DNA from: Candidatus Cloacimonadota bacterium
GTDB taxonomy: Bacteria > Cloacimonadota > Cloacimonadia > JGIOTU-2
Length of the DNA stretch: 32,174 nucleotides
Direction of reading: 5' to 3'
Assembly (NCBI GenBank): GCA_023129415.1
Contig: JAGMCF010000146.1
Coordinates: forward strand, 1 to 32,174
Part shown: positions 32,108 to 32,174 of the stretch, piece after piece
Numbering within the stretch: position 1 is the stretch's first letter
How the letters are laid out: the number at the start of each line of letters is the position of its first letter
The notes under the pieces: model-generated
Seen by the model: only the letters and a program-made list of their open reading frames with translations
Told to the model about the DNA's origin: nothing
Database searches by the model: none
Made by a program: the position numbers and the translations under genes

Positions 32108-32174
32108 TTAGTATCTTATCAATAATATTCGTGTAGTTTTTGGTTCACCCTTCGTAGTAACTACGGAGAACGGG
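32108..32174. repeat. Inverted copy of the 22214-22373 repeat (runs off window)
   Basis: On the - strand this reads CCCGTTCTCCGTAG (32161-32174), CGAAGGGTGAA (32144-32154) and TACACGAATATTATTGAT-AGATACTAA (32108-32135, one mismatch). This is the same order as the left copy but without its ~80-base middle segment. The two copies face each other across the cassette array. Confidence 0.75.

Overview
The window is AT-rich and reads as a diderm bacterial chromosome: it has two Sec/lipobox lipoproteins, a TolC-type outer-membrane channel and an RND pump. The dispersed GC-rich palindromes, the 'ATTCCC..GGGAAT' repeats and the GlpA / FAD-oxidoreductase / DUF1667 operon would suit an uncultured phylum such as Cloacimonadota or a relative. 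That placement is inference from style only. No rRNA, tRNA or CRISPR array was seen.

Layout. (1) 1-2481, + strand: the end of a glycerol-3-phosphate-dehydrogenase-like operon (GlpA-like C-terminus with a BFD-type Fe-S domain, a second FAD/NAD oxidoreductase, and a DUF1667 protein). A palindromic element sits between the first two genes and a lipoprotein gene region follows the third. Each insertion is flanked by a 26-bp direct repeat that covers the stop codon of the preceding gene. (2) 4024-11465: a repeat-rich spacer with a series of unrelated perfect palindromes, then a defence pair: a type IIG restriction-modification enzyme and a nuclease-NACHT-winged-helix protein. (3) 11466-12310: repeats, the 5' stump of a class IV aminotransferase gene, and a scrap of a TPR lipoprotein paralogue. 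(4) 12358-14011, - strand: a tightly coupled three-gene cassette (TIGR04255 protein plus two uncharacterised proteins) lying between two ~155-bp direct repeats. (5) 14214-16623, - strand: the intact TPR lipoprotein, a decayed AlbA_2/RecG-like regulator tail, and RNase Z. (6) 16624-21876: a palindrome-rich spacer, then tolC and an RND permease with no membrane-fusion protein. (7) About 22.5 kb to the end of the window: a run of + strand accessory genes that I interpret as an integron-type gene-cassette array.

The cassette array is the main discovery. Six successive segments begin with a short sequence at a (G/A)^TT core. Each ends, one or more genes later, with the reverse complement of that sequence followed by AAC and a stem-loop. 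This is the R'/R'' bookkeeping expected of attC cassettes. The cassettes carry: an NTF2-like protein; RhuM; a CPBP protease plus a frameshifted serine hydrolase; a CPBP-like membrane protein; two membrane proteins plus an SRPBCC protein; and a GT39-like glycosyltransferase. No integron integrase is in the window, so it fits the 'CALIN' description (attC clusters lacking an integrase). Inverted copies of another repeat (22214-22373 and 32108-32174) bracket the array.

A second theme is dense short palindromes. At least ten copies of a TCCCGA-loop-TCGGGA hairpin are scattered in intergenic DNA, including inside the 26-bp-flanked element and inside attC-like sites.
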